A stretch of 64,000 nt of DNA from the NCBI RefSeq assembly GCF_001577775.1, contig NZ_CP010835.1, positions 1,550,001-1,614,000 of the forward strand. Direction: 5' to 3'. Numbering within the stretch: position 1 is the stretch's first letter; every line of letters starts with the position of its first letter. The notes below the pieces were generated by a model. It did no database searches, was not told the DNA's origin, and saw only the letters and a program-made list of their open reading frames with translations. Below are positions 16,814-26,341 of this stretch, one piece after another. The translations under genes and the position numbers were made by a program. Origin of the DNA: Pyrococcus kukulkanii. Its GTDB lineage: Archaea > Methanobacteriota_B > Thermococci > Thermococcales > Thermococcaceae.

Positions 16814-17281
16814 TCATATTTTTAGCAATCCCAGGGTTGGTAGTGCCGTTATTCCAATACTGATTATCCCGCCAAGTATCAACGCTGGTATTGCTATTTT
16901 CCTATCCATGCCAAAGATATAGGCCGCCAAGGCCCCCGTCCATACGCCCGTTCCTGGGAGTGGTATGGCTACAAAAATTGTTAAGCCAATTAAACCCCAC
17001 TTCTCCACGTACGGTTTGGCTTTCTTTCTTGTTTTCTCTATGTACACTAAATAAAGCCTCGCAACTTTACTCAGGAAAAGCCTTGAATTCTCTAAGCTTA
17101 GCATAACTTTGTCTATAAGGGGTAACATAATCGGAAGTATAAATGATAGCAAAATAACCCCAGTGATTGAAGCTATTACGGTTTCAGCGAGGGGATAACC
17201 CTTTCCGAGTCCATAGACAACAGCGTACCTTCCCTCGAAAGTTGGGATTAAGGACAACATGAATACCTCTAAAAAGTTCAT
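16814..17281 (-). CDS. Small multi-TM membrane protein (COG2426-like)
   Basis: 155 residues from ATG 17281, with GGTGAT 3 bases upstream. Four hydrophobic stretches (about 1-25, 30-52, 95-115, 122-150) and the segments PTFEGRYAVVYGLG and FVAIPLPGTGVWTGALAA identify the COG2426 family, annotated as putative small multidrug export proteins without direct biochemical proof. It is convergent with the binding lipoprotein (2-base gap) and follows the ASCH gene on the same strand with a short gap. Confidence 0.8.
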   Translation of the reverse strand: MNFLEVFMLSLIPTFEGRYAVVYGLGKGYPLAETVIASITGVILLSFILPIMLPLIDKVMLSLENSRLFLSKVARLYLVYIEKTRKKAKPYVEKWGLIGLTIFVAIPLPGTGVWTGALAAYIFGMDRKIAIPALILGGIISIGITALPTLGLLKI

Positions 17282-17295
17282 TTTATCACCATCCT

Positions 17296-17871
17296 TCATA
17301 TTAATCCCTTATCGTAAAGGACATGGTATGCTTTAAGTAGAGCCTGTTGTACCCTTTTTGGACCAAAATTCTTGGCGGCTTCTCTTAATCCTCGCTCTTT
17401 GATTCTCTTAAGGATTATTTCTATATCCTGGGTTAAGCTTAGGTCACTAAAATTATTCAAGGCTACTTCCACGATCTCATAAGGATCCCTATAGTTCAAC
17501 CCTTTAAGCCATTTAAGGGGAATACCTTCCTTTAGTGGCCTGACGTCCTCAAACTCAATTATCGTAACCTCGTCATCCCCATATAACTCCCCGTATATCT
17601 TTGAGAGCTCGCGAACTAGCTCCCTTACGTCTGAGAATCCATCAAGCTTTGCATCTTCATTTGTGAGCTCCTTAACTTTTTTTGTTCTTACCTCCTTAAT
17701 TCTGGCCTTGGCTATTGCCGTGTCGCTAGGTGTTATCACTATATACACTTCGCTACCGGGCTTCGCTTCATACTTTCCATACCTAACGGTTGTCACTTTT
17801 TTACCGCTGATGATCTTGGCCTTGTATTTGTTATCAAGTAGAATGAACTTCCTTATCTGAACTGTTTTCAA
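17296..17871 (-). CDS. ASCH domain protein
   Basis: 191 residues starting at TTG 17871. I choose this start because GGAGGTG lies 6 bases upstream; upstream in-frame ATGs lack such a site and would overlap the HAD gene further. The N-terminal about 110 residues ([43 protein letters not shown]) form an ASCH domain, a PUA-like fold linked to RNA binding or nucleic-acid hydrolysis. The C-terminal 80 residues are helical and unassigned. It overlaps the HAD gene end by 38 bases in a different frame, implying coupled translation. Confidence 0.82.
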   Translation of the reverse strand: MKTVQIRKFILLDNKYKAKIISGKKVTTVRYGKYEAKPGSEVYIVITPSDTAIAKARIKEVRTKKVKELTNEDAKLDGFSDVRELVRELSKIYGELYGDDEVTIIEFEDVRPLKEGIPLKWLKGLNYRDPYEIVEVALNNFSDLSLTQDIEIILKRIKERGLREAAKNFGPKRVQQALLKAYHVLYDKGLI

Positions 17872-18547
17872 GCTCGAGCACCTCCAGCAGCTGTTGTAGT
17901 TTGGTGATTTCATAGTCTGCATACTTCCTGTACTCAAGTTCTCTATCCGAATACTTGCCGTACTTAAACCACACGGTTTTCATACCTACATTCTTGGCCC
18001 CGTATATGTCGGAGTACAGTCTGTCTCCAACCATCATAGCCTCGTTAGGCTTAACATTGAACGCCTTTAATGCCTTCCTAAATATTTTTGGATGGGGCTT
18101 TTTTACACCTTCAAAATCTGAAATTATAACGTGTTCAAAGAAATCATCCATCTCGAGCCTCAGTATCTTTTCCCACTGTTTTATTGGATTCCCATCCGTG
18201 ATAATCCCAAGCCTATAACCGAGCTCCCTTAGCCTTATTAAGACCCTTCTCGCCCCAGGAACCTCCCTTAAGTAAGCGAACTTCGTGTTATGGTAAGCTA
18301 TAACTCCAGCCGCAACGAGCTTTGGATCGTAGGGGATGTCTAGCCTCCTAAGAAGGTAATCAAAATGATGGGGAAAATTACTCCCATACTCTTTTATCAG
18401 TTCCATAAGCTCTGAATATGCAGTATCGAAGTCAACAGGAAGGCCGTGCCTTATCATATTTTCTATCGCATTCTTCCTAGCCATCTCGGCTAGTCTACTT
18501 GTATCGGCGAGCGTGTCGTCAAGGTCAAAGAATATGACTTTTATCAT
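17834..18547 (-). CDS. HAD superfamily phosphatase
   Basis: 237 residues from ATG 18547. Catalytic motif I is DLDDT (D8, D10), motif II IITDGN, motif [11 protein letters not shown] and motif [12 protein letters not shown], with an inserted helical cap (about 17-95). This matches the archaeal TIGR02253-type HAD hydrolases, Mg-dependent phosphatases of unknown physiological substrate. The 3' end overlaps the ASCH gene. It lies about 50 bases downstream of the glyA stop on the same strand and might share that transcript. Confidence 0.88.
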   Translation of the reverse strand: MIKVIFFDLDDTLADTSRLAEMARKNAIENMIRHGLPVDFDTAYSELMELIKEYGSNFPHHFDYLLRRLDIPYDPKLVAAGVIAYHNTKFAYLREVPGARRVLIRLRELGYRLGIITDGNPIKQWEKILRLEMDDFFEHVIISDFEGVKKPHPKIFRKALKAFNVKPNEAMMVGDRLYSDIYGAKNVGMKTVWFKYGKYSDRELEYRKYADYEITKLQQLLEVLELENSSDKEVHST

Positions 18548-18594
18548 GATGCATCCCAAAAAGGATAGAAAAGAGTAGAAATAAATGTTTGCTT

Positions 18595-19878
18595 TTACTC
18601 CTTCATTGGAAGTCCATAGTCGAATGAATAGTAGACCTTCTGGAACTCAAGCCTGAAGTAGTATACGTCTCTCCTGACCTTCTTTGGATCCTCCTTGTCG
18701 AGGAGTACCCTCTTCATGAAGTGTGCTATCTCCTTCATGTCATCTTCCATCATTCCAACCCTGGTCATCTCCTGAACTCCGATTCTCAATCCACTAGGCT
18801 CGTTGACCTTCTCGAGCGGATCCCATGGCAGGAGGTTCTTGTTGAGTATTATTCCCGCCTCCTCAAGGAGCGGAGCAGCCCATCCTCCTCCGGCTGGGTG
18901 TAGATCGCTGACGTCAACTATGACCTGGTGGCTCTTCGTGTATCCTTGATCTTCGCCGATGACTTTGAATCCTTCCTCAGCTAAAGCTTCAGCCAAGGCC
19001 TTAGCGTTCTTCACGATTTGCTTTGCGTAAGCTTCACCGTACTCCAGCATCTCTGCAGCCGTAATTACCTTACCGGCCATGTGGTGGAGGTGGTGGTTGC
19101 TTAGCACTCCTGGGAAGATCGCCCACTGGAGCTTTGCTATGGTTTCATCGTCGGCAAACTTCTTGTAGAGTATGACTCCACCCTGGGGTCCTGGGAAGGT
19201 CTTGTGGGTTGAAGCCGTCATTATGTCGGCTCCCTCTCTAAGTGGGTCTTGGAACTCTCCTCCAGCAATTAATCCGAGAACGTGAGCTGCATCGTAAACG
19301 ACAAAGGCCCCAACTTCCTTTGCAACTGGGGCGAGCTCCTTAACTGGGTGCGGGAATGGGAACAGTGAGCCGCCAAACATAACTATCTTGGGCTCAAGCT
19401 CCCTTATCATCTTCTCGGCCTTGTCGACGTCGATGTTGAAAGATTCATTGTCGAATGGCCAGGTGTGAACTTCGAGGCCTCTCATCCCCGCAGCTCCGAA
19501 GGGCATGTGGCTTATATGTCCTCCATGGCTTGTGTGGAGGACGATAACCTTGTCTCCAGGCTGGCCAAGGCCGAAGAATACAGCTTGGTTAGCGTTGGTT
19601 CCCGAAATTGGCCTTAGGTCAGCAAAGTCACTCTTGAATAGCTTCGTGAAGAGCTCGACACCAATAAGCTCGACCTCATCAACGTACTTACAACCCTGAT
19701 AATACCTCTGCCTTGGCCACCCCTCTGCGTACTTGTGCATGAAGCCAGAAGCGACGGCCCTATTAACGCTTGGCGAGGTTATGTTCTCACTTGCGATGAG
19801 GTTTATTGTGTGGCTCCTCCACTTCTCGTGTTCCTCGATAAAGTTCAGAACCTTGTCCCTATACTCCCTGTAGCTCAT
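18595..19878 (-). CDS. glyA: Serine hydroxymethyltransferase
   Basis: 427 residues. The PLP lysine sits in [14 protein letters not shown] (K226), and the N-terminal [12 protein letters not shown] with [16 protein letters not shown] is family-diagnostic. It interconverts serine and glycine, transferring the hydroxymethyl group to a pterin carrier (a tetrahydrofolate analogue in Thermococcales). The start follows GAGGTGACTTTCT, with an AT-rich ttaaattatat promoter about 35 bases further upstream on the minus strand. Length is normal. Confidence 0.96.
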   Translation of the reverse strand: MSYREYRDKVLNFIEEHEKWRSHTINLIASENITSPSVNRAVASGFMHKYAEGWPRQRYYQGCKYVDEVELIGVELFTKLFKSDFADLRPISGTNANQAVFFGLGQPGDKVIVLHTSHGGHISHMPFGAAGMRGLEVHTWPFDNESFNIDVDKAEKMIRELEPKIVMFGGSLFPFPHPVKELAPVAKEVGAFVVYDAAHVLGLIAGGEFQDPLREGADIMTASTHKTFPGPQGGVILYKKFADDETIAKLQWAIFPGVLSNHHLHHMAGKVITAAEMLEYGEAYAKQIVKNAKALAEALAEEGFKVIGEDQGYTKSHQVIVDVSDLHPAGGGWAAPLLEEAGIILNKNLLPWDPLEKVNEPSGLRIGVQEMTRVGMMEDDMKEIAHFMKRVLLDKEDPKKVRRDVYYFRLEFQKVYYSFDYGLPMKE

Positions 19879-20549
19879 AGAAAGTCACCTCAGGCTTATA
19901 TTTCATAGACATATAATTTAAACCTTTGCTTAGCGGATAGGGCATTTCTTTGAAAATGGAGTCAAGGCAACCTGGCTGTCCCCTTTCCAAACTGACACTT
20001 TGATAGTGTTATTATTTTTCTTTTTTGTGTTATTTTTTGTTATGTTGGGTTTTTCATTTGTGTGTTCTTGTTTTATTGGCATTGTTTTGTCCTGCTGAAG
20101 ACCTGCTCGGGTCTAGATTTCCCAATTACTGATTTAATTTCAAGTATTCTTGATTTAATGTTATATTATAAACTTTTGCTTTCGGAGTATCTCATTAGTG
20201 GTAATTTGCTGGATGTTTTATCTAATTGGGAGGTTATAACTTCTCTTAGCCCCATTTTTGATTTAAAGTCCTAAAAACCTTAAATTGGATAGTCTAGGAG
20301 TTCTGGTTAACTTGCGTTTTTGGATTAATCTAGTGTCTCAAACTTTTCCTAGATTTATTTAATTTCGATCGTTTGAAAGTTAATTTTGACAGTTTAAAAC
20401 TCTGGGTTAGTGAATTATTGTTACCTCTTAGCTCCGTTATTTTCAGGGTAAGTTTATAAAGGAAGGGTAGTGCTACAGGTTTCCCAGGAAAGTAAATTAT
20501 TTAAGCCCCTAGAAGAGAGTATTAAACGAACAAAACCAAAAACCCCAAA
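19879..20549. other. Gene-free AT/T-rich region: glyA promoter and CRISPR leader
   Basis: This 671-base stretch has no credible gene. The left end carries the glyA ribosome binding site and promoter on the minus strand. The middle is T-rich on the plus strand (about 20000-20100). The right end is the likely CRISPR leader: it abuts the most uniform repeats, and a TATA-like tttataaag (about 20452-20460) lies about 95 bases before the first repeat. A short 70-codon open frame at 20062-20274 is hydrophobic, lacks a ribosome binding site and is not counted as a gene. Confidence 0.7.
20452..20460 (+). promoter_or_regulatory. Putative CRISPR leader TATA element
   Basis: tttataaag within gggtaagtttataaaggaa, about 95 bases before the first repeat and on the side of the array where repeats are uniform. 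Placement fits a pre-crRNA promoter reading rightwards; start site not determined. Confidence 0.45.
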
Positions 20550-22302
20550 GTTTCCGTAGAACTGAATAGTGTGGAAAGGAGAACGGGAGAGGTTCCTAAG
20601 CCCTTGAGAAAGTATCCTGCGTTTCCGTAGAACTGAATAGTGTGGAAAGAACACAGCAGTAGCACTAACCCCAGGAACAAACACCAAGTTTCCGTAGAAC
20701 TGAATAGTGTGGAAAGTGAGTATTATCTTGCTGGAAAGAACATTGAGGGCTATCAGGGTTTCCGTAGAACTGAATAGTGTGGAAAGATTGGGATGGTAGT
20801 GATGTTGCTCTTGGATCCTTTGGTTTCCGTAGAACTGAATAGTGTGGAAAGATTATCAACACTTTGCCACTAGCTCTTAGCACAAAGCCTGTTTCCGTAG
20901 AACTGAATAGTGTGGAAAGGGTTTCAATTGTCTCCATAACCTCCTCCTCAGCTCTCGTTTCCGTAGAACTGAATAGTGTGGAAAGTAATATTGAACACGC
21001 TTGTTCTCAAGCCATAAGTGTTTCCGTAGAACTGAATAGTGTGGAAAGAAAAAGACCGATATACCAGAAAATACCAATAAGAATTCGTTTCCGTAGAACT
21101 GAATAGTGTGGAAAGTGGAAACAATTCTACCCACATTCAATTCTTCCGCCTAAACTGTTTCCGTAGAACTGAATAGTGTGGAAAGTAGTCATAGACGAAG
21201 GCGGGACAATACTGTTCTCAAGACAGTGGAGATGTTTCCGTAGAACTGAATAGTGTGGAAAGTGTATGCTATTTTGATCTCCTCGTTGTCAATGGCCCGT
21301 TTCCGTAGAACTGAATAGTGTGGAAAGAGTCGAGCCCGAGAGTGTGGAAGAGGCAAAGCTCTTTAGCAGTTTCCGTAGAACTGAATAGTGTGGAAAGCGT
21401 TATTATCCTCCTTAGTCCGCTTGAGAATTCGTAAGTTTCCGTAGAACTGAATAGTGTGGAAAGATTGTTGGCGGTTTTTGGTGGACACTATTTTGGCGTG
21501 TTTCCGTAGAACTGAATAGTGTGGAAAGTACGCTTTCGGCTCAAGTATCAACCTTTCTACTTTCTCTCGTTTCCGTAGAACTGAATAGTGTGGAAAGGAA
21601 ATCGCTTGACGCTTTTGTTGCAACTCTCCATAGTGTTTCCGTAGAACTGAATAGTGTGGAAAGCTTTCCGGGAATTCGCCTACCATTTTTTCTTCCAGTG
21701 CACTCCGTTTCCGTAGAACTGAATAGTGTGGAAAGACGGAAACAAGTGGGTAAGCCGAATAACTATGAGGGTGTTAAGGGAGTTTCCGTAGAACTGAATA
21801 GTGTGGAAAGTTTTCACTAATCCTCCATGAGCTTCTCAAAAAGCAACTTTCCGGTTTCCGTAGAACTGAATAGTGTGGAAAGGTAAACAGCATGCCAATT
21901 ACGTCCCCTTCCTCCAAATCGTTCCTGGTTTCCGTAGAACTGAATAGTGTGGAAACCCGAAAGCTCTTCGGCTAAACTCCTAAGAACCTCATCATCTGTT
22001 TCCGTAGAACTAAATAGTGTGGAAACCTCCAAAGCTCAAAACCCATTTCTTCTAACTTTCTTAGTTTCCGTAGAACTAAATAGTATGGAAACGAGAAGAT
22101 GCCAAGTACCTCGACCTGAAGGACGTGAAGCTGTCTGTTTCCGTAGAACTAAATAGTGTGGAAACTGAGACCTCACCACTGGATGTAGGGGTTAAAAAAG
22201 GTTTCCGGTTTCCGTAGAACTGAATAGTGTGGAAACCCCTTCCTACCCTTTATTGCTAGAAGGACCTTCATCTGTTTCCGTAGAACTGAATAGTGTGGAA
22301 AG
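20550..22302 (+). CRISPR. CRISPR array, 26 full 29-bp repeats with 25 spacers
   Basis: The repeat begins GTTTCCGTAG, continues AACTGAATAG and ends TGTGGAAAG (29 bases). Repeat starts: 20550, 20621, 20688, 20758, 20823, 20891, 20957, 21020, 21087, 21157, 21234, 21299, 21369, 21435, 21500, 21569, 21635, 21707, 21782, 21854, 21928, 21998, 22064, 22137, 22208, 22274. Spacers range from about 34 to 48 bases and appear unrelated to each other. The first 20 repeats are uniform. Repeats 21-25 end in AAAC instead of AAAG, and repeats 22-24 also carry GAACTAAATAG (repeat 23 has GTATGG). The decaying end is therefore on the right and the leader on the left. Apparent open frames across the array translate the repeat (VSVELNSVE or HTIQFYGN) and are not genes. 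No cas gene occurs in the window. Confidence 0.98.
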
Positions 22303-22337
22303 CTGGAAGTGGGGCGGAGTGTAGCCGGGCTTGAGCG

Positions 22338-22361
22338 GTTTCCGTAGGTTTCCGTAGAACT
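22338..22361 (+). repeat. Truncated CRISPR repeat remnants after the last full repeat
   Basis: After a 35-base spacer-like interval the first 10 bases of the repeat (GTTTCCGTAG, 22338-22347) are followed at once by the first 14 bases of another copy (GTTTCCGTAGAACT, 22348-22361) and then unrelated sequence. This looks like an internal deletion or slippage scar that terminates the array. Confidence 0.85.
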
Positions 22362-22429
22362 AACAGGACAGATTTACTCCTAGGTGGCCTCGGTATAAGT
22401 TTAAATAAAGAGCGAGATTGAACAATATC

Positions 22430-22488
22430 TGGACATGATGAGGATGAACCCGCTGAGCTGATGATGAGGGCGCTCATAGCTGATACAC
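22430..22488 (+). ncRNA. C/D box sRNA (dual guide)
   Basis: Perfect archaeal C/D architecture on the plus strand: C box ATGATGA (22435-22441), 11-base guide (22442-22452), D' box CTGA (22453-22456), C' box ATGATGA (22461-22467), 12-base guide (22468-22479), D box CTGA (22480-22483). A TATA-like tttaaataa near 22400 lies about 28 bases before the expected 5' end. By the D+5 rule the D' guide would direct 2'-O-methylation of a U and the D guide of a G in their targets, probably rRNA or tRNA. Box spacing is as in characterised Pyrococcus sRNAs. It lies between the CRISPR end and the ABC transporter operon. Confidence 0.88.
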
Positions 22489-22552
22489 AAAACTGTCCCT
22501 TAATGAAAATCCTTTTAACTAAATTAGGCCAACCAAATTCTGGCGAGGTAGG

Positions 22553-23335
22553 ATGGAGTATGTCATAGAAGCCGAAAACCTCACGATAACCTACAACGGT
22601 TATGAAGCCGTCAAAGACTTGACGTTTAAACTTAAAAAAGGCGAGACTATGCTTTTACTCGGCCCTAACGGTGCAGGTAAAACAACCCTACTCAAGGTTC
22701 TCGCCGGATTTCACACAGAGTACAGAGGGAGAGTTCTTGTTTTTGGAAAGCCCCCCATCGAAGTGAAGGATAGGGTCGCTTATGTTCCCCAGACTTTTTC
22801 GCTGAACACAAGAGTCCCCCTGAGCGTTCTCGACGTTGTGGCAATGGGAGCCCTCTATAAGAGGGGTATAGTTCACTTCAACGTTCCCAGGGAAGTCATA
22901 GAAAGGGCTTTAGAGGTTCTGGACTTTCTAGGTCTTAAGCACATTGCAGAAAGGCCTTTTAGGGAGCTTAGCGGTGGCCAGAAGCAGAGAGTCCTAATAG
23001 CTCGCGCCTTAATGTCAAATCCAGATCTTTTGCTCCTTGATGAACCCCTATCTGCTCTAGATCCTAAGGCAAGAATTGATGCAACTTCTGCCCTTTCCAA
23101 GATTAAGGAAGAGATTGGCCTTACGATGGTTATAACAACCCACGATGTTAATCCCCTGATTGAGATAGGGGACAAAGTTATGCTTATAGACAGAAGGCTG
23201 GTGGCCTTCGGAACGCCCGAGGAAGTTCTTAGGGACGAGATAATTGGAAGCGTTTACGGGCCAGCTTCAAGGACGGTGAAGGTTGGTGAGAGGCTGTACT
23301 GCATAATAGGGGATGTGCATTTGAGGGTGAGGTAA
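22553..23335 (+). CDS. ABC transporter ATP-binding protein, zinc/manganese (ZnuC) type
   Basis: 260 residues. Walker A GPNGAGKT (37-44), signature LSGGQKQR (about 139-147), Walker B LLLDEPLSALDP and the H-loop histidine in TTHDVN are all present. The next gene is an ABC-3 permease, so this is the ATPase of a metal-ion importer (Zn, Mn or Fe class). Start ATG 22553 follows GAGGTAGG. It forms an operon with the permease (1-base gap) and RNase HII. Confidence 0.88.
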   Translation: MEYVIEAENLTITYNGYEAVKDLTFKLKKGETMLLLGPNGAGKTTLLKVLAGFHTEYRGRVLVFGKPPIEVKDRVAYVPQTFSLNTRVPLSVLDVVAMGALYKRGIVHFNVPREVIERALEVLDFLGLKHIAERPFRELSGGQKQRVLIARALMSNPDLLLLDEPLSALDPKARIDATSALSKIKEEIGLTMVITTHDVNPLIEIGDKVMLIDRRLVAFGTPEEVLRDEIIGSVYGPASRTVKVGERLYCIIGDVHLRVR

Positions 23336-23336
23336 A

Positions 23337-24167
23337 ATGATAGAGGAATACTTATTCAGAGCGATACTGGCGAGCTTAATGGTCGGAACTCTGCTTGGCT
23401 TGTTAAGCCCTCTCATAAACGTCAAGGGGATAGCCTTCCTTACCCACGCAACCTTCCATGCCCTCCTTTTTGGGGCGATCCTGGGGATGATCCTAGGGTT
23501 GATAGTGGGCAACCTCTCCCTTATATTCTGGATATCCCTGATAGTTGCTATAGTCGTGGTTATAACTATAGCGGAGATGGAGATTAGGGGTTACTCTTCG
23601 GATACTGCAGTCGGCGCTACCGCTGGAATAGTTGCGGGCTTAACGGTTCTAGGCTTTGGGATACTTTATAAGGTCATGGCTTCCAAGCCGTACTTTGGCC
23701 TTTCTGAGAGCATCGTGACTTACCTCACCGGTGAGATATTCCTCATAACCCTGAACGACCTCTGGATGCTCGTCCTTGGCGGAATAATAGCCTTTGCGAT
23801 AATGCTCGCCTTTTACAGGGACTTCATTTACCTCAGCTTCGATCCTGAGGGCCTCGAGAGTCATGGGGGGAATGCGAGGTTTTACCTCATGATCCTCTAC
23901 TTCTTGGTCGGTGCAATCGGCGGTTTGATAGTCAAGACAGTTGGGCTGATAACCCTTCAAGTCCTTGCCGTTCTCCCTGGGGCCATAGCCTTGACGCTCT
24001 CAAGGGATCTCCGTGGGTTGATAGGCCTTAGCTTGGGTATAACGCTCTTAACCCAGGTTTCCTCCGTAATCCTTGGCTACCTCCTAGACGTTCCGCCGAG
24101 CGGTTTGGCAACGGTCTTCTTAGGGACACTTTATGGGGCGTTAATGGTTAGGAGGAGGCTGACATGA
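23337..24167 (+). CDS. ABC transporter permease, metal ABC-3 (ZnuB) family
   Basis: 276 residues with eight or so hydrophobic segments. The patterns SPLINVKGIAFLTHATFHALLFGA, SSDTAVGATAGIVAGL and VGLITLQVLAVLPGAIAL are typical of ABC-3 permeases for divalent metals. The ATG follows the ATPase stop by one base, and the stop overlaps the RNase HII start (ATGA). No substrate-binding protein gene is next to it, so the cognate binding protein is encoded elsewhere or lost. Membrane located. Confidence 0.88.
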   Translation: MIEEYLFRAILASLMVGTLLGLLSPLINVKGIAFLTHATFHALLFGAILGMILGLIVGNLSLIFWISLIVAIVVVITIAEMEIRGYSSDTAVGATAGIVAGLTVLGFGILYKVMASKPYFGLSESIVTYLTGEIFLITLNDLWMLVLGGIIAFAIMLAFYRDFIYLSFDPEGLESHGGNARFYLMILYFLVGAIGGLIVKTVGLITLQVLAVLPGAIALTLSRDLRGLIGLSLGITLLTQVSSVILGYLLDVPPSGLATVFLGTLYGALMVRRRLT

Positions 24168-24832
24168 TAGTGGCGGGGATAGATGAGGCCGGAAGAGGAC
24201 CGGCGATTGGGCCGCTCGTTATAGCGGTGGCCGTGGCTGAAGAGGAGAAGCTTGGGAAGCTTAAGGGTATTGGCGTCAGAGACTCAAAGCAGCTAACTCC
24301 TGAGAGGAGGAGGAAGCTGTTTGATGAGATAACTTCAATTCTCGATGATTACTACATCCTGAAGGTGTGGCCCCAGGAAATAGACTCCCGGAAGGGAACT
24401 ATGAACGAGCTCGAGGTTGAGAAGTTCGCTCAGGCTTTGAACTCCCTCACGATAAAGCCTCAAATCATCTATGCTGATGCAGCAGACGTTAAGGCTGAGA
24501 GGTTTGCCGAGGCAATAAAGGCTAAGCTCTCCTATGAAGCTGATGTCATTGCCGAGCATAAGGCCGATGCTAAGTACCCAATAGTCTCAGCAGCCTCAAT
24601 TCTCGCGAAAGTTACGAGAGATGAGGAGATAGAGAGGTTAAAGGAGGAGTACGGTGACTTTGGCTCTGGCTATCCAAGCGATCCCAGGACGAAGAAGTGG
24701 CTTGAGGAGTGGTTTAAGGCCCACAAGAGCTTCCCACCAATAGTCAGGAGAACGTGGGACACGGTAAAGAAGATTGAGGGGAAGTATAAAGGAGGGCAGC
24801 TAACGCTTGACAAGTTTTTTAAGAAGCCTTAG
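24164..24832 (+). CDS. rnhB: Ribonuclease HII
   Basis: 222 residues. Active-site acids are D7 and E8 (GIDEAGRGPAIGPL), D105 (IIYADAADVK) and D135 (AEHKADAKYP); GSGYPSDPRT and the C-terminal basic helix complete the family pattern. It removes RNA from RNA-DNA hybrids, including Okazaki primers and misincorporated ribonucleotides. Start overlaps the permease stop. The 3' end overlaps the convergent glycosyltransferase gene by 33 bases. Length is as in characterised Thermococcales enzymes. Confidence 0.95.
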   Translation: MIVAGIDEAGRGPAIGPLVIAVAVAEEEKLGKLKGIGVRDSKQLTPERRRKLFDEITSILDDYYILKVWPQEIDSRKGTMNELEVEKFAQALNSLTIKPQIIYADAADVKAERFAEAIKAKLSYEADVIAEHKADAKYPIVSAASILAKVTRDEEIERLKEEYGDFGSGYPSDPRTKKWLEEWFKAHKSFPPIVRRTWDTVKKIEGKYKGGQLTLDKFFKKP

Positions 24833-26341
24833 GACTTCAAGCCAGCCCCAGAAGTACTCCTTTATCCACTTCCAGTATATCCTTAGGGACTTCTCGAAGT
24901 ACTCCCACTTGACTATATCGTACCCTATAACGCCTAAGGCAACTGCTGCTGGAGGCACGAGGGGGGTTGCGTAGAATATGAACTGCGTCTTCCCTCCGAG
25001 GATGTACTGAAGGGCGAAGAACCCTACTATGGACCAGAACATCCAGAATATCTCATGTAATCCTTTCCTCCTCATAGCCACGTACGGCACCGCGAAGATG
25101 AAGACTATCATCGCAAGCATGAGTATAGGATCGGTAACCGCGTAGACGTCTGGATTGTAGTGGAAGGGAAATGGCTTTAATGATATAAACCACGTCCAGA
25201 AGGGGGCTTCTGCTGGATGCTCGCCTTTGAAACTTAAATGCCAAGCGAAGCTTGCTAGGAACTCTTGGAGCCATGGGAGGAATCCTATGGCCTTTATTAT
25301 TGGGATTTCCGGAATCATGAACCCTACTATTGGTAGCACGACCCCTGAAAGTATGAACTCCTTCCAGTCCTTCTCCCTTAGTACCTTAATCCACAGTATT
25401 GGGAACACGAAGGCCCCGCTTAGCTTGGTTGCAGCAGCTAGTCCTAAAGTAAACCCAGAAAGTCTAATCCTGTTGAGGGCTATCGTAAGCATGAAGAGTG
25501 CCACGAAGAAGGCAACGTGTATGTCTAGCATTGCAACTATTCCCGTCGCGAATAACAGTGGATCCAAAGCTGAAAAGGTCGCGGCTATCGCCGATGCGAG
25601 GTAGCTCCTCGTCAGTCTGTAAGTTACTAACACTACTATCATAACTATGAGGGCGTGCTCTATTATTCCAGGAATCCTCCAGTAGAAGGGCTTATCGTTT
25701 ATGAGCATCCCCAGGGCTATAAGGTCTTTTCCTAGGAAGGGATGCTCAGTGTTTAAGTACTTGTGGATGTTTTCCTTGTCGGGGTATTTATATCCCGGCA
25801 CAATCCTTACTCCCTTGATCTCTTCGGCCTCTTTTGTGAAGTTGTTTAGGTACTCCTCTGGGATTCCGTAGTAAACCCCAGGGAACTCAGAGTACGGTGT
25901 GTAGCTTGTAAAAGAATTTCTATAAGCAATCTCCCAGATTTTTAGCTTTAAGTTTTCCCATTCACTTTCATTTCTCGTGTAATTAAAAGGCATGACTTTA
26001 ATTCTTACGCCAAGCCTTTTCGCAAACTCTGGAAGCGTTGGATATTCCCTGTATAACCCTTCGACCTTGAATCCATGGAAGTACACTATGAGTTTGCCTG
26101 AGTATAGAGGTTCCTTGTAGATAATGTTAACCCCGGCGGTGTCGTTCTCTATGTACTTTACATTAACACCAAGAAGGGAGAGCATGTTCCTCGTCGCTGA
26201 GACGTACCAAACCTCGTCTCCCATGTAATCTTCAATTTTAGCCCACTGGATCATATAGTACGTTGATCCCACAATCAGAACAAAGACATAGGAAAAAAAC
26301 AGTATCTCCTTCCACCTTTTCCTCAGTAGAGAGTAATCCAA
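24800..26341 (-). CDS. GT39/PMT-like integral membrane glycosyltransferase
   Basis: 513 residues with about ten hydrophobic segments. Just after the first helix lies the acidic pair GDEVWY (about 41-46), the catalytic first-loop motif of GT-C glycosyltransferases of the dolichyl-phosphate-mannose:protein mannosyltransferase family. A large extracellular loop (about 60-215) follows, then clustered helices with LDPLLFATGIVAMLDIHV. Acceptor and donor are unknown; a role in surface glycosylation with lipid-linked sugars is inferred. It overlaps moeA by 19 bases on the same strand and rnhB tail to tail. Confidence 0.78.
   Translation of the reverse strand: MDYSLLRKRWKEILFFSYVFVLIVGSTYYMIQWAKIEDYMGDEVWYVSATRNMLSLLGVNVKYIENDTAGVNIIYKEPLYSGKLIVYFHGFKVEGLYREYPTLPEFAKRLGVRIKVMPFNYTRNESEWENLKLKIWEIAYRNSFTSYTPYSEFPGVYYGIPEEYLNNFTKEAEEIKGVRIVPGYKYPDKENIHKYLNTEHPFLGKDLIALGMLINDKPFYWRIPGIIEHALIVMIVVLVTYRLTRSYLASAIAATFSALDPLLFATGIVAMLDIHVAFFVALFMLTIALNRIRLSGFTLGLAAATKLSGAFVFPILWIKVLREKDWKEFILSGVVLPIVGFMIPEIPIIKAIGFLPWLQEFLASFAWHLSFKGEHPAEAPFWTWFISLKPFPFHYNPDVYAVTDPILMLAMIVFIFAVPYVAMRRKGLHEIFWMFWSIVGFFALQYILGGKTQFIFYATPLVPPAAVALGVIGYDIVKWEYFEKSLRIYWKWIKEYFWGWLEVLRLLKKLVKR

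Noticed and set aside
20062-20274. A 70-codon open frame in the CRISPR leader region
   Set aside because: Hydrophobic composition from T-rich DNA, no ribosome binding site, no recognisable family; likely chance.
20864-22156. Several open frames of 62-107 codons on both strands across the CRISPR array
   Set aside because: They translate the repeat unit (VSVELNSVE on plus, HTIQFYGN on minus) joined by spacers and have no ribosome binding sites.
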